This document shows, in pieces, positions 10,561 through 21,787 of a DNA stretch of 64,000 nt. The stretch comes from Rhyzopertha dominica (Eukaryota > Arthropoda > Insecta > Coleoptera > Bostrichidae), in assembly GCA_025024175.1 (NCBI GenBank), contig QCXZ01000137.1:74586680-74650679 (forward strand), written 5' to 3'. The notes beneath the pieces were generated by a model. The model worked only from the letters and a program-made list of their open reading frames with translations. It was not told where the DNA came from and did no database searches. A program made the position numbers and the translations under genes. Positions within the stretch are counted from its first letter, which is position 1; each line of letters starts with the position of its first letter.

Positions 10561-13217
10561 AGGGAAACTTTTTAACTGCTTTTCTTTTAACAATGACAAT
10601 ATGTAAGTAATATTTCTAGGGCTATGTTTCAAACAAAAAAAGTATTATCACTAGTGGGACTTTTGCTGCTGCATATCTTCAGCAAACTTTTTAATATTAG
10701 GCTGAAAACTTATTATCAATAATGTCCTTTATGCATCGAGGATACAAGAATAGTTACCCGTTTTTCAATACGAGGTAGGTTTCTTGACCACAATCGTTCT
10801 ATCAATCTTTGGAAATGTCTTTCAACAAATCGCAATTATCCAAGACCTGGCTTCGTATTGTCACTTCTTTGTTTAGAACATTGCGATAAACAATCAGTTC
10901 AGCATGTTAGTCAAAATTTAAAGTTAATATGATTCTGATGCCATTAACACAATTTTAACCAAGAGCGAAGTTATCGTAATCATTTCCCCTACAGCTAAGG
11001 TCACTGAAATCTAGATAATGTGGATTTCTTGTCTTAATGTTATGGTAAGTGGCAGAAGACAATTGAAAATTAGAGTGGCACATTTTTATTGAATGTCTAT
11101 AAAAAGAAATATGTCAGCCTGTATTACCAATTTCTGAAATTGTCTTCAGGATTTTAAAATAAATATATAAACCTAAAGTAGGACTAGACACTAAAATTAA
11201 CCATAAAGCAATTCAATCATACCGTTTGAGTCTTTGTTAATAGGTACAGTGCATCTTTCTAGTTACAAGTAGGTATTATGTGATGGAAAACGTTTATTCG
11301 AAATGGCCTTTGAAAGAAGCATAAGTGTAGAAAGACAGTAAGTAGCCTTTTATTACTATTAGGTTCAGGTTTAAACTTCAACCCAATGCATTTTCACGGA
11401 GAGCTATAAATTCCGTTTATCGAAAAATAATTTCCCAATAATGCTGCATCACCCTCGTCAGTTTACGGACTAAATCCTAAACTACGACATCCGCAAAAGT
11501 GCAGTACAGGCACGGAGCGCGATCTAAAGGTACATAATATGTAGATTTATAAGATTTCTGCGCACGAACTCGCATTATAAGTTATTTGATATCGCAGGTG
11601 CTGCATAATGTGCAAATGGTGCAGTTGCACGTACGAAACGGATCAGAATGTATTCGTAAGTTTTCACCTCCGTCTTTCGGAGTATTGGATCTTTACTCTT
11701 TGAGGGAGCTCCGCTGCAAATCGGGGATCTCGATATTATGTATCATATTATTAAAGCCTGATCTGATACCAGCCGGGAATTTATGCGAAAAGCGTACATA
11801 CACAGCGTGTACCCATTTTCATAAATATGTTCGTATTTTTGTCAAGCTTCTGCTTCAGCGCTTCGTGAGCAAACAGGGGTTATGGTTTTGAATCCGCTTT
11901 TTATGTTACAACTCACGATTCTAAAGGGCCATTGGCAATAATGTCATAAAAATATGCCTGAAGCGCACTGAACAGGAAATAAACTTAAACAGGAAGCTTT
12001 CATGTGTTGTAGAAATTATAAGACAACTGGAAATCAGTATACTTATCTAACGACATTTTTGTGATTTATTTGTAAAATTTGTTCATGTGTAATGCGTGGG
12101 TCCGCGTACCTATACCTATACAAAGTTATAAAACGGGATGAAACTCACTATTTATATTAATCAATTGGTGAAAAATGGAAAAGGAATTGTAAAGAACACA
12201 AGTGTTTAAAGTCTTAATCTGCAACAATTTGATAACAGGGTTTGGTGGAGCTATGAATGCAATTTTCGCTAAAAAAGGTTCTACAGCAAACATAATTTTT
12301 ATTCGTATGACAGACATGTAGTCTCATAGCAAAGGAATACGTATTTCAAGATAATTGGTTTTCCATCAGGCGATAAGGATGTTTTTCCAATAATTATTAC
12401 CTTATATATGTATCCTGGTGCATCTCTTTATTACATTTCCATAATGCAACCTGTCTTACAGAAAATCAAGTTTCTTGTTGCATAATTTCATAAACACTTT
12501 AGTGGATGAGAAGATACTACAATTTTATTTAATTTATTTTAACTTTAAATTTATATAAATCTGTTGGATGGCAATGCAAGGGGTATAAATATATAAGTGC
12601 AACAAAATTGAGCGGGTGATTGTCTCTTGAAGAATAAAGTGGGTCTTCTACATAAAAAAAACTTATTTGAACCTCTCCTTTAAAGAGGATGGCGTAGGAA
12701 GTAAGAGTAGTTTTTAACTTTGTTCTGAATTACCAAAGAAATGACAAACATGTGGACATTATCTGCTTTCGAGAAGACACTCAGTACACAGATTGTTGAT
12801 ATATCTTAAGACTTCCATCACATGTAACTATTTTCTTATTCCAAAGTCTTAAAATGTCTCCAAGTTGAAAAACCTATAGGATCTAATTCTGGCCATGAAG
12901 CTCACCTGAACTGAGCTGATCTGACCTCACCTAATCTGAGGTTAGCGCTACCTATCCGGGGGCGGAGGCTGCATCATGCATAAATTACATTGCTCTTCCA
13001 ACTGTTAAAGGAATATCATTTAGAAGTACTGGAAGTTATTCTCTTAGATACCACCTTATAAAATCCCATCTAATCTACGAGGCAGAAAATGTAGCAAGAT
13101 TAAATAATCTCAAATAATTCCAGTCAGCGCATTTAAAGAAATGTGGTCTTGGTGATGAGCTTCAGCTATAGTATGTAGGTTTTCTTGGGCTTCTATATGG
13201 TTGCTGTGATAATTAAT
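10561..13217. other. No gene recognised
   Basis: AT-rich, with a GC-richer block around 11400-11900 that contains an unremarkable 101-codon ORF. No family motif was seen in that ORF or elsewhere. Confidence 0.4.
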
Positions 13218-13223
13218 ACTCAC

Positions 13224-13720
13224 CTCCCTAGAAAATTAGGTAAGACCAGCTCCAGAAAATCAGGATTTATTCCAATTGTTTCCAGCGTCAATTTCGAAAA
13301 AGCAATGTGGTAAGGATGCAAAATTGCTCCGTTGAGATGGCCAATGCCATCATATATGCTTAACATGTAGATGTAACCTGACTTTCCTAATACTAACGTT
13401 GACTGCTCGTTGATTATCTTAAATACTGTTTGATCCAATGACAAATTCGCGTCATTTTCTCGCTGTCGTTGACGAAGCACTAAAAAACCTATCGTGAATA
13501 CTTTAGTCTGAATGAATATAAGTCGCATGTTAGATAAATTGAAGACTATGGTGCAATAACAGGTCAAGTCTACTTTTGGGGGAAATTGACTTTTTAGTAC
13601 GCGTAATGTATTTTCAGCTGTCCCCAACCGTTTTGTGCACAAATCAAACGAATTTAAGTTATATAAATCATGTACATTTAAAAACAAAGATTTTGAATGT
13701 GGTAAATTAATTGCAAAATC
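13224..13720 (-). CDS. Candidate host exon, unknown product
   Basis: An open frame of about 167 codons runs on the minus strand and ends at a strong splice donor: the last exon bases are GGGAG and the intron opens GTGAGT at 13223-13218. The frame would pass the donor in phase 2 and meets TGA immediately after it if unspliced, as expected for an exon. The upstream side has an in-frame TGA near 13740, so an acceptor or start must lie within the first part of the frame; I could not decide where. The encoded residues include DLYNLNSFDLCTKRLG near the start and GYIYMLSIYDGIGHLNGAIL near the end. I recognise no domain. It has no transposon motif and is the only long ORF here that I cannot assign to a mobile element. 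A chance ORF remains possible. Confidence 0.4.
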
Positions 13721-13723
13721 CAA

Positions 13724-16700
13724 AATGTTTTTTCTTACAAATGTTCATTCTGGACTGGACGCTTTTTGCACCAAGTCTACAATTACATTTGGACTAAATC
13801 TCCACTCTATGCAGAGCACAGAGCACAATTACTTATTTTTATAAAATAGCACAAGACCTTTTTTGTTTATGTTGAATCTTACAATAGGATATGAAATTCA
13901 ACAAATTATTGAGTGAGGGTTTCTCGATAGCAGAAACGTGTACTTAATTTCATTTTCTGTCTTTAACATATTTATGCTTATCGTTCTTCAAAAATGACAT
14001 AAACAGAGTGCTGTGAAAGTGTGAGTATTTTGAAGTAGGAATAGATTATCATAGATTTCGTGTTTTAAATTCCAAAAGACAACAGCCAGTAGCTTTAGAG
14101 AGAAGTTTATTTAGGACTGTCGAATGCAGTGTTGCAGAAGCTGCACTGCTCTGCTGCGCCTAAATAAGTTCTAAATTTAGTTCTAATTTGCTTAAAATGC
14201 TCTTCCGAGGTGTATTTTTATTACATAAATGTAGATATTTAAAAATTGTTTACAAGAAAAAGCATATACTTTCATTTTAGTGCCATTACGCTAAACAGCA
14301 TTTTACAGTTTCTTGGAGAAAGGGTCAGTGAAACTTTTCCAAATTCCGGTCAAGTAAATATAGTTTAAAACCACCCACGAATCTTGTGAAAATTTAACAA
14401 ATGAAGGTTCTAGGAATTAGTGGTGCCGTCCATTAAGAAGCATGGATGCAAGCAATTTATAAAGGGCAATCATATTCCTTGCAGCTACACAATGTGGATA
14501 GGAGCGATATCCGCCACTAACGGGTTATTCTGTAGGGTTTGAACCATACCAGAGTTCAAGTACAAAAATCTCCGATATTTGTATATCATTTGGTTTAGGA
14601 CTGTTTGTGCGGTTCTGCAATGCTGTTACGTTTTGTCATACTTATTTTGGCAATTTCTTTGTAACTGTGTTACTCATGCAACAATGATCCTACGCTTTGA
14701 CCAAAAAGGACACGAGAAAACTTAGATAAATCCAAACGGACGCCCAAGTATTATACATTCTTTGTATGGTGCTCAATAAAAATATTGTAGCGTGTTTCAG
14801 TTATTATTTTTTTCCAGAAAATAATTCAGGCATAAATGGATTAAGAGGTTGCATCTACAAAGGGGATGCTCAAATTTTTTCTTATATAAAAGACTTATTT
14901 TTCTACAGATAATCACCCCCTGTATATATGTATACGGTCAGCTTAGCAGTTTACTACTAAGAGACGAAATATTAATAAAAGATTTTCCCATCCTTTTTCC
15001 ACATTCATATGTGTACCTCGCTATTATGAAAGAGTTGTGTGCTCACAGTAAAACGGCAGGCACTAATAAATAAAACCCCGCTTTGTTCCGTTCAGCCAGC
15101 CCGTTAAGCATAAGTTTTTCGACTCGATCCATCACACACGACAATCCAAAATTGCGTTGGCACTGGGCAAGAGGTTTTAACTGTTGCTTTGAAGTAGTAA
15201 ATGAGCGGGTCGCTTTTGACGGCCGCTTTTGAAACGGTTGGCACGTCCCGCCGGAGCAGAGCGCGTTCCCTGGCGAATACACAGCAGCCTAACACATGTT
15301 CATTTCTAAAGTGCGTACGTGATGGAAATTATTAAATGCGGGACTAGCATGCATCACGCAATGGTACCTTGCTTGAATGTAGGTAAGCGTATAAGGAACA
15401 CAAAGCTGACCCAGTATTTACTGCTGCATACAGCTTGAGACTTACGAACTATAAGGACATTGGTTAAGGCTTTCGCGGCCAGGTGGTGAACTGTTGTCCT
15501 GATTCGGGCCTAAAGGCCGTCATCGGTTGGAATTACTTCTTAACGTTTCGCTAGCACGAGTGGCGAGCTTCTTCAGAGGTCATTCCATCTCCGGTATACG
15601 TCCAGCACAGGAGATGGGGCAGTATTTGTTGATTGCAATGTTTGAAGTGAATAGAGAGGGCTTCCCACATTTTACTCAACTCAATATGTCTTGTATCTAT
15701 ACATCTTATTGTCACACTTAAATACCTCGGCGTTTTCCCAGCAACCTGATATCAAACATACTGAAAAATTCAATACGTTGTTAAAAATTTATTGATTTTG
15801 AACCTAAAAGTGTGCTAGTGATTGTTAATACGCCTTTCCACAATGCTCAAAAAGACAAGTCTCCAAATATGTCTACATGAAATGTGACAGTGCCTGGCTA
15901 GTCGTAGCATGATGTTCAATAACATGTAGAAGATTGATTTGTAGAATTTATAAGATTGCATACACCAAAATTTAAAACTTATATGATTGATGGTGAATTA
16001 CTATGGCCACGACGTTTCAAGATTACCTCATTACCATACAGACATTAATTAAAGTCTGTGCGCCGCATGTTTTAATACTTTCTCTGTAGAATAATGGAAA
16101 TACAAGATTTTTTTACTGAGAAGAAGCCTTACAAAAATTTAACTGTCACTATATTTTTTATCAACAGTTATTTATTTTTGTTTAGACAATTTACTAAATT
16201 TTACATATTTGTAACTCAGTTCCTATATTAATGCATGCACCATTAGTGGTGATCGTAGTTAGAGATTGGTTTTCTACCTTAACTCTTATAATGCTATTCA
16301 CTTCTTTGTACAGGCATCTTACTTCAAATTTAGCCGCACAAATATTTATAACGAACTGTCTCTTCATATTCATTAAAGTAAGTACTAAAAATCTATTTGA
16401 TGTCTTGCATCATTTAGAAAGCAAAATATTAGCGACCGAAACATTTCCTCGTCGGAAGAACCTTTGGTTGATGTGAAAGTGATTGTTTGACAATGTCTTT
16501 CGTAACGTAGTGTTAAGTGCCTCCTCACGTTTACAGTGTGCACTAGGTGGAACCACCAATTTAGTTTAAAGAAATATAGAAACATTCAGCCAGCTATGAG
16601 AATTTTTGTATTAAAGCATCTTCAACGATTTAGACTAAGTTAAAAATAAGAAGAACAGTAAACATTTTTAGGCTCTCCGTTTCTGGAGTACAAGGTAACA

Positions 16701-16766
16701 AAAGCTATGCCAATCAAATCAACTCCTACCAGGGCAGATATCTTTTTTCGTTTTACATTACTGTAA
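13724..16766. other. No gene recognised
   Basis: The stretch 15050-15650 is clearly richer in GC than its neighbours and holds overlapping short ORFs on both strands without recognisable domains. It could be low-copy regulatory DNA. The remainder is AT-rich and featureless to the eye. Confidence 0.4.
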
Positions 16767-16768
16767 TA

Positions 16769-18011
16769 CGAGGCATGTTTTTTAAGTAAGTACCGTTTTG
16801 GAATTGAAAAAAGACGTGCAAAGATATCGCAATAATTTTATCTTACATGAGAGCCTGTACCTTAATCTACTTTTCTACATAATTTCCGTGAATATTGAGG
16901 CACTTGTCATAACGTGGCACCAGTTTTTGAATACCCTCCTCATAAAATTCTGCCGCCTGACTTGTTAACCACTGTATCACAAATGTTTCGACTTCGTTAT
17001 CGTCTTGAAGACGCTGACCACCCAGGTGTTTCTTCAAGTGCTGGAACAAATGGTAGTCGCTGGGCGCCAGATCAGGGCTGTATGGAGGATGATCTAGCGT
17101 TTCCCATTTAAAAGATTTGATGAGATCTTTGGTCCGATTAGCCACATGTGGACGGGCATTGTCATGCAGCAAAACGATACCATTACTCAACTTGCCACGT
17201 CTTTTGTTCCGCATTGCACGACGCGATTGTTCAATGTCTTACAATAAGACACTGCATTGATTGTCTCATTACGAGGCAGAAACTCCACTAGCAATACTCC
17301 TTTTCTGTCCCAAAAAACTGTGCACATGATTTTCCGGGCAGCAATTGTTTGCTTAAACTTCACTTTTTTGGGTGAAGATGAATGTCGCCATTCCATGGAT
17401 TGTTGTTTCGATTGTGGTGTGACGTAGGCCACCAGTAACAATTGTGTAAATCCGTCAACATTTTCGGAACCCAACGTGAACACAATTTCCGGTAATTCAA
17501 GTTCTCGGTCACAATGCGATACAAAGCACTACGAGAATATTGAGGAGCGCAGTCGCACAATGATGAAATTGTAAAGCGTCTGTTTTCTCTCACCTTTTCG
17601 TTCACTTTCTGCACCAAATCTTCATTAACGACCGAAGGACGCCCACTCCGTTCTTCATCATGCACATTTGTGCGGCCATCTTTAAATGCTCTCACCCATT
17701 TCCTTACCATTCCATCACTCATAATGTTTTGTCCGTAAACTTCACAGATCTCACGATGAATATCGATCGGTTTTACGCCTTTAGCACTAAGAAATCGTAT
17801 AACAGCCCGTACTTCACAATCGGCGGGACTCACGATTGTCGGAGGCATCTTAAACACTCAGTAAACAACGTATACAATGAAGAATCAAACTGTAATGGCG
17901 TCAGTGCGTAGACAAGAGATGTAGGTAACCAGCGCGCATGCGCGGAACGCCGACCGTAGAGCTCCGGCAGCGGAATCGCAAAACGGTACTTACTTAAAAA
18001 AACATGCCTCG
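16769..18011 (-). mobile_element. mariner transposon, copy 1, both ends present
   Basis: Terminal inverted repeats of about 32 bp begin CGAGGCATGTTTTTT on each side and differ by one T in the poly-T run. TA dinucleotides flank both ends (16767-16768 and 18012-18013), as expected for mariner target duplication. The element is 1243 bp, close to the usual 1.3 kb. It is the inverted sister of the copy at 40697-41890, very similar wherever both are present. Confidence 0.95.
16867..17857 (-). pseudogene. mariner transposase, deleted for the first catalytic Asp
   Basis: A DD34D mariner transposase normally of about 345 residues. The N-terminal helix-turn-helix region reads well from MPPTIV (start at 17848), including the linker GRTNVHDEERSGRPSV and WVPKMLTD. 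Two deletions follow. One removes about 75 bp, and the second (near 17431) removes 14 bp between GGTG repeats, taking out the TGDETW box with the first catalytic Asp and shifting the frame. A further small deletion lies near 17220. The C-terminal half keeps HDNARPH and YSPDLAPSDYH, with 34 residues between their aspartates. The enzyme is inactive, but the ends look mobilisable in trans. Confidence 0.9.
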
Positions 18012-18013
18012 TA

Positions 18014-18535
18014 CATACACAGGTAGAGTGATTTGAAATAAAGCGCTTACTGAGTGGATCTTAAGCAATAGAGCAATAGAGAATTGCTCCTTAACTCCCT
18101 CCTTTTCAAAGCGCGTCCAAGCAAAATGCAAATTTTTGTAGTACTATGGAATGCTTTATTCCTCGTTACCCAAACCATAATTCTTGTATCGTTTAGTGTG
18201 ATGAGTTTTTCAATTTTTTAATAAAACGTACTATAACCGGTTGGGAAGGATAGACTTCTTAAATAATGGAGCAGATTTCCAAACTACAAATCTAAACAAT
18301 TGTTGGCCAAATCAACTGTTTTCAACTGTCGCCGGGTAGGAAGAGGAAAGTGAGCATACTAATGGTGACCGAGTAAATCATAGGGTGTGAATTTACGCAT
18401 TCGCCTAAGCGTCGATGATCGTTTAACCCGGAAGCCACTTTCCGTTCGTAAATAATGTAAGCCGAGCTTTATGTATCCACCAAGGATCTCTGAAATAAAT
18501 AGCCCATTTGCGTGCTTTACACCTGAGTGAAAAAA
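18014..18535. other. Low-copy spacer
   Basis: A spacer of about 520 bp between the mariner copy and the foldback element. It contains a GC-moderate stretch from 18360 to 18535 without a recognisable gene. Confidence 0.4.
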
Positions 18536-18545
18536 TGCGCGCTGC
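18536..18545 (+). repeat. Left 10-bp target duplication TGCGCGCTGC
   Basis: An exact match to 21778-21787. It lies directly outside the left end of the foldback element. Confidence 0.8.
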
Positions 18546-19960
18546 GGTCCCAGGAATTTGGCCACCAACATGAAGCACAAACTAGTTTACATTACCCTAG
18601 CCTTAGTGCTTCCATTGTGCCTCATTGTGCTTCATAAAAATTAATAGCCACATCTACCGTTTTCAAGTTATGAACGTTATAATTTTTTGTGGCCAAGTTC
18701 GCACATAGCCACAAATTTCCAAATTTAACATCTCTATTGGCACCAGCCTTTAGTGCTTCGTTAGTGCTTCATTGTGCTTTGACAATTATGCTCCTTAAGT
18801 CAGTATGTGCCCATAATATTTACTATATAGTTATTAGGTCTAGCCACTGACAAGAAGCACAAATGCTATTCTTTCACTAATCTTTAGTGCTTCGATTGTG
18901 CTTCATTGTGCTTCATGTGTTGACTTGGCCACATGACCACTTTTTAGTAAAATAAATATTTTTATATTTGGAAGTTAGCCACCAAATTGAAGCACAATTG
19001 CCCATCTTTTACTAATCTTTAGTGCTTCGATTGTGCTTCATTGTGCCTCATGTGTTGACTTGGCCACATGACCACTTTTTAGTAAAATAAATATTTTTAT
19101 ATTTGGAAGTTAGCCACCATATTGAAGCACAATTGCCCATCTTTTACTAACTTTAGTGCTTCGATTGTGCTTCATTGTGCTTCATGTGTTAACTTGGCCA
19201 GATGACCCCTTTTTAGTAAAATTTATATTTTTATATTTGGAAGTTAGCCACCAAATTGAAGCACAATTGCCCATCTTTTACTAATATTTAGGGCTTCGAT
19301 TGTGCTTCATTGTGCTTCATGTGTTGACCTGGCCACATGACCACTTTTAAGTAAAATAAATATTTTTATATTTGGAAGTTAGCCACCAAATTGAAGCACA
19401 ATTGCCCATCTTTTACTAATCTTTAGTGCTTCGATTGTGCTTCATGTGTTAACTTGGCCACATGACCCCTTTTTAGTAAAATTTATATTTTTATATTTGG
19501 AAGTAAGCCACCAAATTGAAGCACAATTGCCCATCTTTTACTAATCCTTAGTGCTTCGATTGTGCTTCATTGTGCTTCATGCGTTGACTTGGCCACATGA
19601 CCACTTTTCCGTAAAATAAATATTTTTATATTTGGAAGTTAGCCACCAAATTGAAGCACAATTGCCCATCTTTTACTAATCTTTAGTGCTTTGATTGTGC
19701 TTCCTGTGTTTACTTAGCCAGATGACCCCATTTGAGTAAAATCTATATTTTTATATTTGAAGGTTAGCCACCAAATTGAAGCACAAATGCCCATCTTTTA
19801 CTAATCTTTAGTGCTTCATTGTGCTTCATGTGTTAACTTGGCCACATGATCCCTTTTTAGTAAAATCATTACTTTTATATTTGGAATTTAGCTACCAAAT
19901 TAAAGCGCACTTGCCCATCTTTTACTAGTCTTAAGTGCTTTGATTATGCTTTATTGTGGG
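18546..19960 (+). repeat. Left arm of foldback element
   Basis: The motif GAAGCACAATTGCCCATC or a close variant starts at 18854, 18989, 19124, 19258, 19393, 19518, 19653, 19778 and (degenerate) 19902. Spacing alternates between about 135 and 125 bp, mostly through presence or absence of an extra copy of the 10-bp word ATTGTGCTTC. Inner units are the most alike; outer sequence toward 18546 is more diverged. Confidence 0.9.
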
Positions 19961-20279
19961 GAATGAATTTTATATTTTTATAGTTACTGCAACCTGTATA
20001 AGAGTACTTTTTTCATATTGTATATATTAAGAAAATGCCTGAACACCATCCCTGTCCCCGCAACCCTCGTCCAACAGGTTGATCACTAGGTATATGATGC
20101 GTTGCAAATTGTAATTCAATAATTTGCATGTCGAAAATACTTAGTATGTAGTGGGCAATATTATTTACAGCACTCAATATAAAAAATACTGATACTAAGT
20201 TCTAAAACTGCAGGTTAACAATCCTTGGAAATAACGGGTTTTGAGTGACAACTACATAGTAATATTTTGACTGAAACTT

Positions 20280-20285
20280 TTTATT
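20280..20285 (-). promoter_or_regulatory. Polyadenylation signal AATAAA
   Basis: AATAAA on the minus strand, about 30 bp downstream of the stop codon of the ORF ending at 20315. This is the spacing expected of a terminal exon. Confidence 0.45.
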
Positions 20286-20314
20286 AAAGCTCCAATAATA
20301 ATATAAGAAGAATA

Positions 20315-20512
20315 TTAACAGCAATAGAACAAAGAATGAGGGTTAACTACTACATTAGATGCAACATTTTTATACTCTCGGTTAATATCGTCATATAGCT
20401 CCCACATACCATCTAGTCTTCTACTATAGGTGGCGTAGTGGCCTATTGCCTCTAATGACTTGGCAATTGGAGGTTGAAAATGGATAACTGAACGCAATTG
20501 AATTGAAGCACT
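20315..20512 (-). CDS. USP-like protease fragment in the foldback loop
   Basis: A short frame on the minus strand, about 60 codons before its stop. It contains RSVIHFQPP, then EAIGHYATYSRR, then GMWELYDDI, and ends NPHSLFYCC. This order resembles the C-terminal His box of C19 ubiquitin-specific proteases: a GHYxAY motif with the catalytic His, a W...YDD motif with the Asp, and a final LFY strand. No Cys box is present. The frame stays open upstream into the first tandem units of the right arm, so no true start is evident; it may be a terminal exon whose other exons are absent. The AATAAA just downstream supports a captured gene end. The family call is my reading of motifs and could be wrong. 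Confidence 0.45.
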   Translation of the reverse strand, partial: SASIQLRSVIHFQPPIAKSLEAIGHYATYSRRLDGMWELYDDINREYKNVASNVVVNPHSLFYCC

Positions 20513-21777
20513 AAAGACTAGTAAAAAATGAGCAATTGTGCTTCAATTGGGTGGCTAACTTCCAAATATAAAAATATGGATTTTACTAAAAACAGGTCGT
20601 GTGGCTAACTTAACACATGAAGCACAATGAAGCACAATCGAAGCACTAAAGACTGTTAAAAGATGGGCAATTGTGCTTCGGTTGGGTGGCTAACTTCCAA
20701 ATATAAAAATATGGATTTTACTAAAAACAGGTCGTGTGGCTAACTTAACACATGAAGCACAATCGAAGCACTAAAGACTAGTAAAAGATGAGCAATTGTG
20801 CTTCAATTGGGTGGCTAACTTCCAAATATAAAAATATGGATTTTACGGAAAAGGGGTCATGTGGCTAAGTTAACACATGAAGCACAATAAAGGAGAATCG
20901 AAGCACTAAATACTAGGAAAAGATGAGTAATTGTGCTTCAATTGGGAGGCTAACTTCCAAATATAAAAATATGGATTTGACTAAAAACAGGTCGTGTGGC
21001 TAACTTAACACATGAAGCACAATCGAAGCACTAAAGACTAATAAAAGATGAGCAATTGTGCTTCAATTGGGTGGCTAACTTCCAAATATAAAAATATGGA
21101 TTTTACTAAAAACAGGTCGTGTGGCTAACTTAACACATGAAGCACAATGAAGCACAATTGAAGCACTAAAGACTAGTAAAAGATGAGCAATTGTGCTTGA
21201 ATTGGGTGGCTAACTTCCAAATATAAAAATATTGATTTTACTAAAAAGGGGTCATGTGGCCAAGTTAACACATGAAGCACAATGAAGCACAATCGAAGCA
21301 CTAAAGATTAGTAAAAGATGGGCAATTGTGCTTCAATTTGGTGGCTAACTTCCAAATATAAAAATATTTATTTTACTAAAAAGCGATCATGTGGCCAAGT
21401 TAACACATGAAGCACAATGAAGCACAATCGAAGCACTAAAGATTAGTGCAAAGATTAACATTTGTGCTTCATGTCAGTGGCTAGACCTAATAACTATATA
21501 GTAATTATTATGGGCACATACTGGCTTAAGGAGCATAATAGTTGAAGCACAATGAAGCACTAACGAAGCACTAAAGGCTGGTGCCTTTAGATATGTTAAA
21601 TTTGAAAATTGGTGGCTAAGTGCGAAGTTGGCCACAAAAAATCATAACGGTCATAGCTTGAAAACAATAGATGTGGCTGTCGATTTCTATTAAGCACAAT
21701 GAGGCACAATGGAAGCACTAAGGATGGGATATGATAGTATAATTTGTGCTTTGACATTGTGGCCAACTTCACGGACG
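20506..21777 (-). repeat. Right arm of foldback element
   Basis: Tandem units in the inverse orientation. The word CAATTGTGCTTC or a variant starts near 20533, 20668, 20793, 20928, 21053, 21188, 21323 and 21459, with spacings of 125-136 bp. The part from 21470 to 21777 is the complement of the single-copy outer left arm. Confidence 0.9.
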
Positions 21778-21787
21778 TGCGCGCTGC
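21778..21787 (+). repeat. Right 10-bp target duplication TGCGCGCTGC
   Basis: An exact match to 18536-18545, directly outside the right end of the foldback element. Confidence 0.8.

Larger units (their letters stand above)
18546..21777. mobile_element. Foldback-type transposon, 3.2 kb
   Basis: Two long inverted arms (18546-19960 and 20506-21777) enclose a loop of about 545 bp. The outermost sequences pair imperfectly (GGTCCCAGGAATTTGG on the left, CGTCCGTGAAGTTGG from the right, complemented), and identical decamers flank the element. Most of each arm is tandem units of 123-136 bp in opposite orientations. The outer ~300 bp of each arm is a single-copy inverted sequence. Architecture and duplication size resemble Drosophila Foldback (9-bp duplication) or foldback MULEs. 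No transposase is encoded inside, so it would depend on a partner elsewhere. Confidence 0.85.

Noticed and set aside
11586..11891. 101-codon ORF on the plus strand
   Set aside because: No recognisable domain, no splice or start context, and composition like its noncoding surroundings.
15043..15295. Overlapping ORFs in a GC-richer patch on the minus strand
   Set aside because: Two frames are open at once, which is typical of GC-rich noncoding sequence, and neither has a domain.
18560..21770. The repeats as a plain satellite or a CRISPR array
   Set aside because: Units reverse orientation at the loop and the whole is bounded by a target duplication; unit size and the eukaryotic context rule out CRISPR.
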